A stretch of 23,914 nt of DNA, taken from positions 1-23,914 of the forward strand of contig ONXE01000006.1 in NCBI GenBank assembly GCA_900321775.1. Reading direction: 5' to 3'. How positions within the stretch are numbered: position 1 is the stretch's first letter; the number at the start of each line of letters is the position of its first letter. A program made the translations under genes and the position numbers. The notes beneath the pieces are model-generated. The model was given only the letters and a program-made list of their open reading frames with translations. It was not told where the DNA came from and did not search any database. Positions 1-6,703 of the stretch are shown here, one piece after another. This stretch comes from an uncultured Bacteroidales bacterium. GTDB taxonomy: Bacteria > Bacteroidota > Bacteroidia > Bacteroidales > Paludibacteraceae.

Positions 1-6
1 AAAGAT

Positions 7-1074
7 ATGAAACACTCCCCTATTCTACTGGCTCTGGCGGTGCTACTGACGGCATGCAGCACAACAGCCTCTTCTGACGAACAAAGTGCGTACAAACCGA
101 TTCCGCGCGAATTGAACGCCGAGTTTACCCAAGCATTTGATAGCGTTTTCTATGAAGTTAACGCTATTCCTGGTTGTAATCTGCACAGCCTGATGGTAAT
201 ACAAGACGGCAAGATTATCTATGAGCGCTACGGAATGGGGCACAACGCCTCCGAGTTGCACATTATGTGGTCAGCCACCAAGACTTTTACCGCTACAGCT
301 GTCGGTTTTGCGCTGCAAGACGGTCTGCTAAGTCTGGACACACCGGTTGTGCGCTATCTGCAGGACGAATTGCCGAAAACACTGGATCCGTACATGGAGA
401 AGATGACGCTGGACCACCTGCTGAAGATGAGTTCGGGCTGGAAGGCAGATATCATCACCAACCGTATCAAAGGAGGCGAGCAGTTCGACCCAGTTCAGGC
501 TTGTCTGACATCACCTTTTACCCACGAACCGGGCACTCACTGGCGATACAACAACATGGACACTTATCTGGCGGGTGTAGTAGTACAGAAGCTGACGGGT
601 AAGACACTTGAGGCTTATCTACGCGAGAAACTGCTGACGCCGCTGGGCGTAGACACATTGTGCTACGAGGTGGATTCACGCGGTTTCAACACCGGTGCCT
701 GGGGAATGCATGTTACCACTGAGACATTGGCCAAGCTGGGGTTGTTTATGCTGCAGAAAGGTAATTGGGAAGGCGCGCAACTGCTGGATAGTGCGTGGTT
801 TGACAAGGCTATGACAGTGAAGATTATCCAATACTCCGATGTGCTGAACAGCGACCCGAGAACAGATGGGAACCAGCTGAGCGACTGGAAATCAGGTTAT
901 TGCTACCAGTCCTGGGCTTGCCATATACCCGGATCCGTACGTGCAGACGGAATGTGGGGCCAATATTCCATTGTGTTGCCCGACAAGAACGCTGTAGTGG
1001 CGATGACGACCATCTGCTCTGACCGAGAGGCACAACTCAACGCCGTGTGGAAACATGTGTACCCACACTTATAA
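7..1074 (+). CDS. Serine beta-lactamase/esterase family lipoprotein
   Basis: A 355-aa secreted serine hydrolase of the class C beta-lactamase/penicillin-binding-protein-like family. The N-terminus is a lipoprotein signal with lipobox LTAC and lipid-modified Cys17, so the mature protein should be membrane-anchored. The catalytic SxxK motif is S89-A-T-K92, with the second motif YNN at 181-183. A C-terminal region around 'DGMWGQYSIVLP' sits where the third motif of the family lies. The family includes beta-lactamases, D-aminopeptidases and esterases; the substrate cannot be told from sequence. The gene ends before an 11-bp tandem repeat and a terminator and appears monocistronic. It lies outside the tRNA-type boundary at about 1.2 kb, so I treat it as host chromosome rather than phage cargo. 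Confidence 0.85.
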   Translation: MKHSPILLALAVLLTACSTTASSDEQSAYKPIPRELNAEFTQAFDSVFYEVNAIPGCNLHSLMVIQDGKIIYERYGMGHNASELHIMWSATKTFTATAVGFALQDGLLSLDTPVVRYLQDELPKTLDPYMEKMTLDHLLKMSSGWKADIITNRIKGGEQFDPVQACLTSPFTHEPGTHWRYNNMDTYLAGVVVQKLTGKTLEAYLREKLLTPLGVDTLCYEVDSRGFNTGAWGMHVTTETLAKLGLFMLQKGNWEGAQLLDSAWFDKAMTVKIIQYSDVLNSDPRTDGNQLSDWKSGYCYQSWACHIPGSVRADGMWGQYSIVLPDKNAVVAMTTICSDREAQLNAVWKHVYPHL

Positions 1075-1086
1075 GGGGGTCTCATT

Positions 1087-1163
1087 ATCTTACGGTAATG
1101 TTATGGTCATCTTATGGTTATCTTATGGTAATGTTACGGTAACGTTACGGTAATGTTACGGTT
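1087..1163. repeat. Seven tandem 11-bp repeats
   Basis: Seven uninterrupted 11-bp units of consensus ATSTTAYGGTA follow the stop codon of the lipoprotein gene by about 12 bp. Units differ only by C/T at the seventh base and small changes at the second, third and last. The 11-bp period puts every TTAYGGT core on nearly the same DNA face. Function is unknown. Confidence 0.9.
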
Positions 1164-1188
1164 GGAGTGTCATGCCAAATAACGAGAA

Positions 1189-1219
1189 AGCCTCACCCAA
1201 ACGGATGAGGTTTTCTTTT
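1189..1219. terminator. Rho-independent terminator, probably bidirectional
   Basis: The stem CCTCACCC / GGATGAGG has a loop AAAC and is followed by TTTTCTTTT on the plus strand. It has one C-A mismatch in plus-strand RNA, which becomes a G-U wobble in minus-strand RNA. It can end the lipoprotein transcript and also lies just 3' of the minus-strand tRNA-type sequence, where a tRNA terminator is expected. Confidence 0.6.
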
Positions 1220-1220
1220 G

Positions 1221-1245
1221 AGCCACTGGGCGGACTCGAACCGCC
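1221..1245 (-). other. tRNA 3'-end fragment, copy 1 (attachment-site remnant)
   Basis: Read on the minus strand this is a T-arm (stem GGCGG/CCGCC, loop TTCGAGT) followed by a 7-nt acceptor strand CAGTGGC and a discriminator T. No D-arm or anticodon arm is present upstream. A 3' fragment next to a terminator is what remains of a host tRNA gene after a tyrosine-recombinase element integrates into its 3' end, so I read this as the host-side att copy. The tRNA identity is not recognisable. Confidence 0.6.
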
Positions 1246-1260
1246 GATTTTTCTCTTTTG

Positions 1261-1285
1261 AGCCACTGGCCGGACTCGAACCGGC
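1261..1285 (-). other. tRNA 3'-end fragment, copy 2 (attachment-site remnant)
   Basis: A second T-arm and acceptor strand lies exactly 40 bp from the first; the flanking 40-bp units (1211-1250 and 1251-1290) match at 35 of 40 positions. Two of the five differences are paired bases of the T-stem (GGCGG/CCGCC against GCCGG/CCGGC), so pairing is kept. This is expected if both came from real tRNA ends, for example by tandem insertion of two elements or by element loss leaving a scar. Confidence 0.6.
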
Positions 1286-1532
1286 GCTATTTGTCTCATC
1301 GGCTTTGAGCCTTGCCCTTGTGGAATAGCTTTTATAATTTTCTTTAGCCTAATTTCTACAACAAACAACAAATGCTGTTAATAATAGAAATTTATTTCAA
1401 TGTTCAATTTCTTTTGACCCGATTCTGACCCGTTTGTCCGCCTTAAAAAAAAGCGTTTTCGAGCCTCGTGCCTTTACTGCGGACATTACTGCAATCCTTT
1501 TGTTTTAGGTTGATTTTCCTTTTACTCTATTC
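1286..1532. other. Gene-free stretch next to the attachment site
   Basis: No credible coding region is visible. The direct repeat TGACCCG occurs twice, 11 bp apart, at 1415-1421 and 1426-1432. Short direct repeats near an att core can be recombinase arm sites, but there is no independent evidence here. A 71-codon minus-strand reading frame through 1156-1371 is an artefact of the tRNA fragments. Confidence 0.4.
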
Positions 1533-1533
1533 T

Positions 1534-1563
1534 ATATGTCCTACCCCGTAGGGCATATTTTTT
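1534..1563 (+). terminator. Strong Rho-independent terminator without an obvious gene
   Basis: An 11-bp stem (1534-1544 with 1548-1558, one U-G wobble) has a 3-nt loop CCC and is followed by six T residues (1558-1563). There is no plus-strand gene between the previous terminator at 1219 and this one, so it may end a short RNA or act as an attenuator. Confidence 0.6.
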
Positions 1564-1578
1564 GCGTGTATATCAACA

Positions 1579-1650
1579 CTAAAATAATTTTAGGGTACTC
1601 TATTTTTTTGAGTGTATTCCAAAAATTTTAGGGTTCTAAAATTATTAGAA
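1579..1650. promoter_or_regulatory. Candidate operator cluster upstream of the HTH genes
   Basis: There are two palindromes: 1579-1593 (CTAAAAT-A-ATTTTAG, perfect) and 1634-1650 (TTCTAA-N5-TTAGAA, perfect). The sequence ATTTTAGGG also occurs as a direct repeat at 1587-1595 and 1625-1633. The cluster ends 26 bp upstream of the -33 box, a plausible position for repressor binding by the small DNA-binding proteins that follow. This is inference from symmetry and position. Confidence 0.4.
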
Positions 1651-1676
1651 TAATGCCCCCTTTGCCGGTCATTTTC

Positions 1677-1707
1677 TTGCAAAAGAGGCTAAAAATGAGT
1701 AACTTTG
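1677..1707 (+). promoter_or_regulatory. Bacteroidetes-type promoter of the early operon
   Basis: TTG at 1677-1679, a 20-bp spacer and TAACTTTG at 1700-1707 match the Bacteroidetes -33/-7 consensus (TTG, TAnnTTTG). Transcription should start near 1714. This rules out start codons before that point for the first gene. Confidence 0.7.
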
Positions 1708-1746
1708 CACCCGTTTTGGTTTGCAAAGGTAAACTTTTTTTTTGAT

Positions 1747-1968
1747 ATGTGCAAGAAAATCGAGAAAAAAATGCAAAATTTCCCTCATTTTGTGGGGAAT
1801 GTTAAGGCAAAAGACGCAAAAGTGATACGAAAAGCGGTCATCACCCTATGCGGAGTCTCCTCTATGACCTACAGCAAATGGGTCAGAGGTGTTGCCATTC
1901 CAAGAGATGAAAGAAAAATCATAATAAATAAAATTGCTTCAAGTTATGGCTATAAAAATGTGTTTTGA
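1747..1968 (+). CDS. Small HTH-like regulator 1
   Basis: A basic 73-aa protein and first gene of the early operon. The longer open frame starts at a TTG inside the -7 box, so the first usable ATG, at 1747, is chosen; ATG at 1771 is an alternative. The segment from about residue 25 ('IRKAVITLCGVSSMTYSKW' then 'GVAIPRDERKIIINKIA') has the spacing of a compact helix-turn-helix followed by a supporting helix. It resembles the protein encoded next in the pattern C-x(4,6)-S-x(2)-T-[YF]-Y-x-K-x(3)-G-x(3)-P-x(3)-R. A phage regulator role is inferred from this pattern, its small size, its position and the palindromes upstream. It has no family name that I recognise. Confidence 0.6.
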   Translation: MCKKIEKKMQNFPHFVGNVKAKDAKVIRKAVITLCGVSSMTYSKWVRGVAIPRDERKIIINKIASSYGYKNVF

Positions 1969-2015
1969 AGAAAGTAGTCTAACATCATTCATTCACAGAT
2001 TAAAAAATTTGTATT

Positions 2016-2210
2016 ATGGCAAAAGTTAATTATTTTCTTCAACAGTATCAAAAGATGTCTCGGCGAGACTGCCGGACATTTAAGGAAGATTGTATGGCAC
2101 ACTTCAGTTGGAGTGAACAGACATTCTACAACAAAATCAATTTCGGGCATTTGCGTCCTAATGAGGATAGAGACCTCATGAAGATACTTGCCAAGTATAT
2201 CCCCTCTTAA
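2016..2210 (+). CDS. Small HTH-like regulator 2
   Basis: A 64-aa protein, 47 bp downstream of the first regulator and in the same orientation. The core 'FSWSEQTFYNKINFGHLRP' then 'NEDRDLMKILAKY' aligns with the core of the preceding protein, suggesting a tandem pair of related DNA-binding proteins of the kind found in lysogeny switches or replication control. The ATG at 2016 is preceded by an A/T-rich leader typical of this genome. Which one represses or activates cannot be said from sequence. Confidence 0.6.
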   Translation: MAKVNYFLQQYQKMSRRDCRTFKEDCMAHFSWSEQTFYNKINFGHLRPNEDRDLMKILAKYIPS

Positions 2211-2222
2211 AAGCACACAACT

Positions 2223-2555
2223 ATGGAAAAAAGACCGAATTACTTTGTGTTTTCCTCTCCTTATGACCAAGAGGAAATGGACTACAAGTCATGTTTCATT
2301 GTCATTGGCATACCCGACAAGGAAGTGTTTGAGTTTTGCGACTACATCGACAAGAACACCCTGCTTTCAGCAGACGGGTTTGTCAGACAAACGAGTTTCT
2401 ACACATCTATTGGCAGCTATCTTGTTTGCAGTGTTGTCGAGGTGCACATCAAGGAGGACACTCCCACTACTGGACTATCTTGCGAAGAAATAGCGGAGGC
2501 AGCCACACGGAAGTATCTCATTGAACACGGCTATCCCGTGGAGTTTCCTTGGTAG
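2223..2555 (+). CDS. Hypothetical protein, early operon
   Basis: A 110-aa soluble, slightly acidic protein with no transmembrane segment or motif that I recognise. It starts 12 bp after the second regulator and ends 19 bp before the primase, so it is almost certainly co-transcribed with both. Other frames over the same DNA are open for 60-100 codons, but this frame fits the operon spacing and has an ordinary, varied composition. A role in replication or its control is suggested only by position. Confidence 0.6.
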   Translation: MEKRPNYFVFSSPYDQEEMDYKSCFIVIGIPDKEVFEFCDYIDKNTLLSADGFVRQTSFYTSIGSYLVCSVVEVHIKEDTPTTGLSCEEIAEAATRKYLIEHGYPVEFPW

Positions 2556-2574
2556 CCACTGATATTGTGCCTCC

Positions 2575-5500
2575 ATGATTGCACGCGAAGTTATAGATAA
2601 GGTTAGACTACGAGCCGATATAGTGTCCGTAGTCAGTGAGTATTGTAATTTACAACGCAGCGGCAGTAATCTTCGTTGCTGCTGCCCGTTCCATGAGGAG
2701 AAAACCCCCTCTTTCTTTGTCAATGTAAACAGAAACTCCTGGCACTGCTTTGGCGCATGTGACGAAGGAGGTGATGCCATTTCGTTTGTAATGAAAAAAG
2801 AGGGATTGAATTTTGATACGGCTGTACGGAAACTGGCAAACAAATATGGCGTTCAAATCGAGGAGGCTGATGAACCCACAACGGAGCAGCGTCAGCAAGC
2901 CCTCAAAAAGGAAGCCTTGTTGACGCTGTATTCCGTTGTTCAGAAATACTACGAACACAATCTTTATTCCGATGATCCGAAAGCCAAAGCCGCGCTGGAA
3001 TACGCCTGCGAGCGTTGGGATAAAGATTTTGTCAGAGACATGGGCATTGGTTATGCCAATTCTGATTGGCAAGGTTTGATTAACTATGCCAAATCTCATG
3101 CCTGCTCGATTGAACTGATGAGAGAGGTCGGATTGGTTACCACTTCTAACAAGAACAACCGCGAACATGATTTCTTCCATGAGCGGTTGATGATACCAAT
3201 CCGGAATAAATATCAAAAGATAATAGGATATACCGCGCGCGCATTAAATAATAAGGATGACAGCACACCCAAGTATATCAATTCCAAGACCTCGGAAATA
3301 TATAAGAAAGACCAGTGTATATTCGGCATTGATGTTGCTTGGAACGCAGCCTCGAAAGCCGGTAATTTTGTTCTTGTGGAAGGTGCGCCCGATGTTATGC
3401 GCCTTCAGCTCATAAATGTACCGCAAGCCGTTGCTTGTTTGGGCAGTCAGTGGTCAGATGACCATTTCGCCATTCTCAAGCGGTATTCCAACACACTGAT
3501 TTTCGTGCCTGATGCTGACACTCCAAAGGACGGCAAGGCATACGGCACCGGCATCGAAAAAGTGCTGGAAGCCGGGGAGCGGGCTTGGCGGAAGGGATTT
3601 ACTGTCTTTGTCAAGGAAATCCCATTGGGCGACCAAAACAAAAAACAGGATGCAGGCTCTTTCTTCAAGATTAAGAAAAACTTTGACGACCTCGAACAAC
3701 AGGAGTTTATTGTCTGGTATGCCAAGAAACGCGTGAACTATCCGCAGATGTTCAACACAGGCAGCACACCGGTTGAGGATGTTGCGAGCCTATTGGCATT
3801 TGTGCAGCAGGAACATGAGATTGACCGATATATCAATCTCCTGCACGAGGTCATCAAAGGAAAAGGAATGTGGCGCAAGGCTGTTACTGAAGCCAAACGC
3901 CGACAAAGCACCGAATCGCTCAAAGAGGAAAGCAACACCCTGCACCTTGACCTGTTTGAGCAGTATGGTTTTCAAGAGAAAAGCCATACCTATATTGCCA
4001 TTAGTGCGAATGGCAAGCCTATACGATGGTCTAATTTTGTGCTGCATCCTCTGTTTCATATCAAAGATAACCAATCCGCTTTGCGTCTGTTTGAAATAGA
4101 GAACGAACACGGACAGAAAGCAATCATAGAGTTTAAGCAGGAAGATCTTGTCTCACTCACAAAGTTCAAACAAAAGGTGGAGAGCCTTGGCAACTATGTT
4201 TGGCTGGCAAAAGAGGAGCAGCTTACTCGGCTTAAACTCTATCTTTATCAGACCACCGAAACGGCAGAGCTGATTACACAACTCGGTTGGCAGAAAAAAG
4301 GCTTCTTTGCCTTTGGAAACGGTGTTTTCAATGAAAACAAGTGGCAACCGGTTGACAACTTTGGCATCGCTCGTTTGGGAGAGAAAGGCAACTATTATCT
4401 GCCTGCTTTCTCGTCCATATACAAAGATGATGCGCAACTTTATCAGTTTGAACGCAGCTTTGTTCACAATAACTGGAGCGCGATCACTCTGCGCAAGTAT
4501 TGCGAACGACTCATTGAGGTGTTTGGCGACAATGCGAAGATTGGAATATGTTTCTTGTTGGCAACCCTCTTTCGGGATGTTGTTACCGCACAATCAAAGT
4601 CCTTCCCTATCTTGAACCTGTTTGGTCCTAAAGGCTCCGGTAAATCCGAACTCGGACACTCGCTCATGTCCTTCTTTATCATTGAGAACACACCGCCCAA
4701 CATACAAACCTCTACGCTACCGGCATTGGCAGACGCTGTGGCACAGTGCGCCAATGCTCTCGTCCACATCGATGAGTTCAAGAACACGATCGATATAGAC
4801 AAGCGTGAGTTTCTGAAAGGTCTGTGGGACGGTGCTGGTCGTAACCGGATGAATATGGATAAGGACAAGAAACGCGAGGTCACTCGTGTCGATAGCGGCA
4901 TTATCCTCTCCGGACAGGAGATGGCCACCGCCGATATTGCCTTGTTTTCACGCTTCATCTTTTTGCGCTATAACAAGTCAGAGTTTACCGCCGAAGCCAA
5001 AACCAAGTTCAATCTGCTCGTTGACATGCGCAAGTTGGGTTGTACCCATCTGACTTTGCAACTGCTCGGCTTCCGTACTTTCTTTGAGGCTAACTTCAAA
5101 GAGGCGTACACTCGTACCAGCCGGGATATTCAGGAGGCTCTCGGTGACACGGTCATCGAAGACCGCATATTGAAGAACTGGATTATCCCGACCGCTGCCT
5201 ATGCCTGCCTGCAAAGCAAGTTGGATTTGCCCTTTGATTATTTCGACATCTGCAAGGTCGCTGTTACAGGTATCATCGAGCAGAATAAGGAACTTAAGCA
5301 GAATAACGAGATTTCCGTATTTTGGGATATTGTCGATTATCTGCATCAGGACGGGCAAATCAACCTTGGAGCGGACTATCGCATTGAGCATTTCACAAAG
5401 CTTAAAGTCGAGGAGGGAACAGTGGCGCAGGAGTATGCTACTCCAAAGGTCGTGCTACTGCTCAAATACAAGCGTATCTTTGAACTGTACCAACTCCACG

Positions 5501-5838
5501 CAAAGAAGATTGGCGAAACGCTTCTGCCAAAGACTTCGCTTGCGTATTATCTGGAGAACTCTCCTGCTTACCTTGGAAAGAAGAAATCAGTCCGCTTCAA
5601 GTATATTGTGCAGGGACGGCAGGTTACAACCATGGAAACGGTTAACGGATATACAACACAGGTTGACCAGACGACCGTTGACCAAGCCTATTGCTTTGAT
5701 TATGCTATGGTAAAAGAGCAGTATGGCATCAATCTCGATGTCTCTACTGCCAACATCAATTCTGATATTCCCGAGGAAACGGATGAGGAAGAAGCCAAGA
5801 AAGTTGAACCGGAACAGACGGAAATTGACTATGAATAG
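2575..5838 (+). CDS. Primase-helicase fusion (CHC2 zinc finger, TOPRIM, P-loop helicase)
   Basis: A 1087-aa replication protein. The first 95 residues resemble the DnaG N-terminus: 'MIAREVIDKVRLRADIV', then a CHC2-type zinc finger with C37-x2-H40 and the segment W56-H-C58-F-G-A-C62. The TOPRIM catalytic site follows, with E269 in 'VEGAPD' and D313/D315 in 'FVPDADT'; 'KYINS' around residue 240 corresponds to the DnaG core motif. The C-terminal half carries Walker A GPKGSGKS (684-691) and Walker B with D733-E734. The protein should synthesise primers and unwind DNA at the element's fork, as in phage and plasmid primase-helicases. The zinc finger has C-x3-C instead of the usual C-x2-C. The acidic tail (about 1065-1087) may be a protein-interaction segment. 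A candidate origin lies directly downstream. Confidence 0.88.
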   Translation: MIAREVIDKVRLRADIVSVVSEYCNLQRSGSNLRCCCPFHEEKTPSFFVNVNRNSWHCFGACDEGGDAISFVMKKEGLNFDTAVRKLANKYGVQIEEADEPTTEQRQQALKKEALLTLYSVVQKYYEHNLYSDDPKAKAALEYACERWDKDFVRDMGIGYANSDWQGLINYAKSHACSIELMREVGLVTTSNKNNREHDFFHERLMIPIRNKYQKIIGYTARALNNKDDSTPKYINSKTSEIYKKDQCIFGIDVAWNAASKAGNFVLVEGAPDVMRLQLINVPQAVACLGSQWSDDHFAILKRYSNTLIFVPDADTPKDGKAYGTGIEKVLEAGERAWRKGFTVFVKEIPLGDQNKKQDAGSFFKIKKNFDDLEQQEFIVWYAKKRVNYPQMFNTGSTPVEDVASLLAFVQQEHEIDRYINLLHEVIKGKGMWRKAVTEAKRRQSTESLKEESNTLHLDLFEQYGFQEKSHTYIAISANGKPIRWSNFVLHPLFHIKDNQSALRLFEIENEHGQKAIIEFKQEDLVSLTKFKQKVESLGNYVWLAKEEQLTRLKLYLYQTTETAELITQLGWQKKGFFAFGNGVFNENKWQPVDNFGIARLGEKGNYYLPAFSSIYKDDAQLYQFERSFVHNNWSAITLRKYCERLIEVFGDNAKIGICFLLATLFRDVVTAQSKSFPILNLFGPKGSGKSELGHSLMSFFIIENTPPNIQTSTLPALADAVAQCANALVHIDEFKNTIDIDKREFLKGLWDGAGRNRMNMDKDKKREVTRVDSGIILSGQEMATADIALFSRFIFLRYNKSEFTAEAKTKFNLLVDMRKLGCTHLTLQLLGFRTFFEANFKEAYTRTSRDIQEALGDTVIEDRILKNWIIPTAAYACLQSKLDLPFDYFDICKVAVTGIIEQNKELKQNNEISVFWDIVDYLHQDGQINLGADYRIEHFTKLKVEEGTVAQEYATPKVVLLLKYKRIFELYQLHAKKIGETLLPKTSLAYYLENSPAYLGKKKSVRFKYIVQGRQVTTMETVNGYTTQVDQTTVDQAYCFDYAMVKEQYGINLDVSTANINSDIPEETDEEEAKKVEPEQTEIDYE

Positions 5839-5941
5839 TAGTCATTTTCGGTCTTTATTTCCCAATTTGTGTGGTGCGCTGCTCGTGAGAGTCGCGCACT
5901 TTTTGTTGCGAATACGCATAATGTCATTCCAAGAAATACCA

Positions 5942-6146
5942 TTCTACAAATTCTACACATTCTACATACTGAAAACAAGCGTCTTGCGTTTTCTACGCCG
6001 TTCCACATTTTTCTACAAAGTTCTACAAACCGCTTGCGAAAACACTGTTTTTCTACATTGTTCTATAATTTCTACATTATTTGTTATTTGTAGAAAATAT
6101 AATATGTTTGTTTATAGCGTTTTACGATTAAGCGACACTTGTAGAA
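5942..6146. repeat. Phased TTCTACA iteron array (candidate replication origin)
   Basis: Exact or one-mismatch TTCTACA heptamers begin at 5942, 5951, 5960, 5991 (TTCTACG), 6001 (TTCCACA), 6011, 6021, 6051, 6061 (TTCTATA) and 6070, and inverted copies lie at 6089-6095 and 6140-6146. Steps are 9-10 bp or about 30 bp, so nearly all sites sit on one DNA face. CTTGCG fills both long gaps, at 5983 and 6033, exactly 50 bp apart. The copies at 6069-6096 form an inverted repeat. Iteron arrays beside a replication gene usually are origins or partition sites, hence the call. Confidence 0.6.
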
Positions 6147-6154
6147 CCTGTATC

Positions 6155-6184
6155 AGGGAAACTATGACATATATGAGGGAAACT
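6155..6184. repeat. AGGGAAACT direct repeat beside the iteron array
   Basis: AGGGAAACT occurs at 6155-6163 and 6176-6184, 21 bp apart (two helical turns), followed by a T-rich run (6184-6195). It adjoins the TTCTACA array and may be part of the same protein-binding region. Confidence 0.45.
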
Positions 6185-6199
6185 TTTTTCTTTTGGGCG

Positions 6200-6355
6200 T
6201 TACCTTACAGGTCGGGCTATGCAGGGGTGTCCGTCCTCGATGATCTTCCACGTTGCAGACTCCCGCTGGTCATTTGCAATGTTGCAGTACATCTCACACA
6301 GCTGCGCTCCCTTACTATCCCTAACGCGGATATTGGGCTTTCTCTGCTTATTGGC
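6200..6355 (-). pseudogene. Possible coding remnant, minus strand
   Basis: Minus-strand reading gives 51 open codons ending in TAA at 6202-6200, with a protein-like composition ('MYCNIANDQRESATWKIIED' from the ATG at 6292). No initiation codon precedes the first 21 codons and a stop lies just upstream at 6358-6356. It is either a 30-aa peptide from 6292 or the tail of a decayed gene. I do not recognise the family. Confidence 0.25.
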
Positions 6356-6418
6356 TTATCTGCTACTCATCAAACGATAATTCGGTATAACTGCAACATA
6401 TTGGCATCCTTGATTTTC

Positions 6419-6703
6419 AGCCAGTCGTTACTCGTTCTGCGCAAAAGCATTTTGTTTCCGAGTTTGTTGAGATTGTTTTCTCACTGCAAAGGTAAGACGC
6501 GACCATCACGAACCGCTGCGCTATGCAAGGTCAAGCCCTCTGGGTTTGGCTAAAAAATCTTCCTTTTATGGCTGCGCTATAAACGAGTATTTTTTCGACC
6601 AAAATCTTGCATTTCTACAGTCGCTACCTTCTAAAAGCAGTGGAAAACAACTCAACTCGAAAACAGCTTTATACGCAAGTAACAACTTAAAAATTCAAGC
6701 AAT
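6419..6703 (+). promoter_or_regulatory. Duplicated leader, copy A
   Basis: This stretch is homologous to 8797-9081; shared blocks include 'TTGTTGAGATTGTTTTC', 'CACTGCAAAGGTAAG', 'AAATCTTGCATTTCT' and 'AGCAGTGGAAAACAACTCAA'. The distance from the first shared block (CCAGTC) to the ATG is 283 bp in both copies. No convincing plus-strand -33/-7 pair is seen; on the minus strand TTACCTTTGCA contains a -7-like TACCTTTG. It may be a regulatory leader RNA or a protein-binding region. Function is unknown. Confidence 0.6.

Noticed and set aside
1221..1345. Complete tRNA gene on the minus strand
   Set aside because: Only the T-arm and acceptor strand are recognisable; no D-arm, anticodon arm or matching 5' acceptor strand is found upstream.
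1156..1371. 71-codon minus-strand reading frame
   Set aside because: It translates the two tRNA 3' fragments and the terminator; not a protein gene.
5942..6076. CRISPR array
   Set aside because: Repeats are only 7 bp with spacers of 2-24 bp, and there are no cas genes; an iteron-type array fits better.
6484..6497. Minus-strand promoter at TTACCTTTGCA in the leader
   Set aside because: The -7-like box is present, but no TTG lies 19-21 bp upstream of it and no minus-strand gene follows with confidence.
5723..6553. 276-codon plus-strand reading frame overlapping the end of the primase
   Set aside because: It runs through the iteron array and leader, is rich in Leu/Phe/Arg/Ser from repeat translation, and begins out of frame inside the primase.
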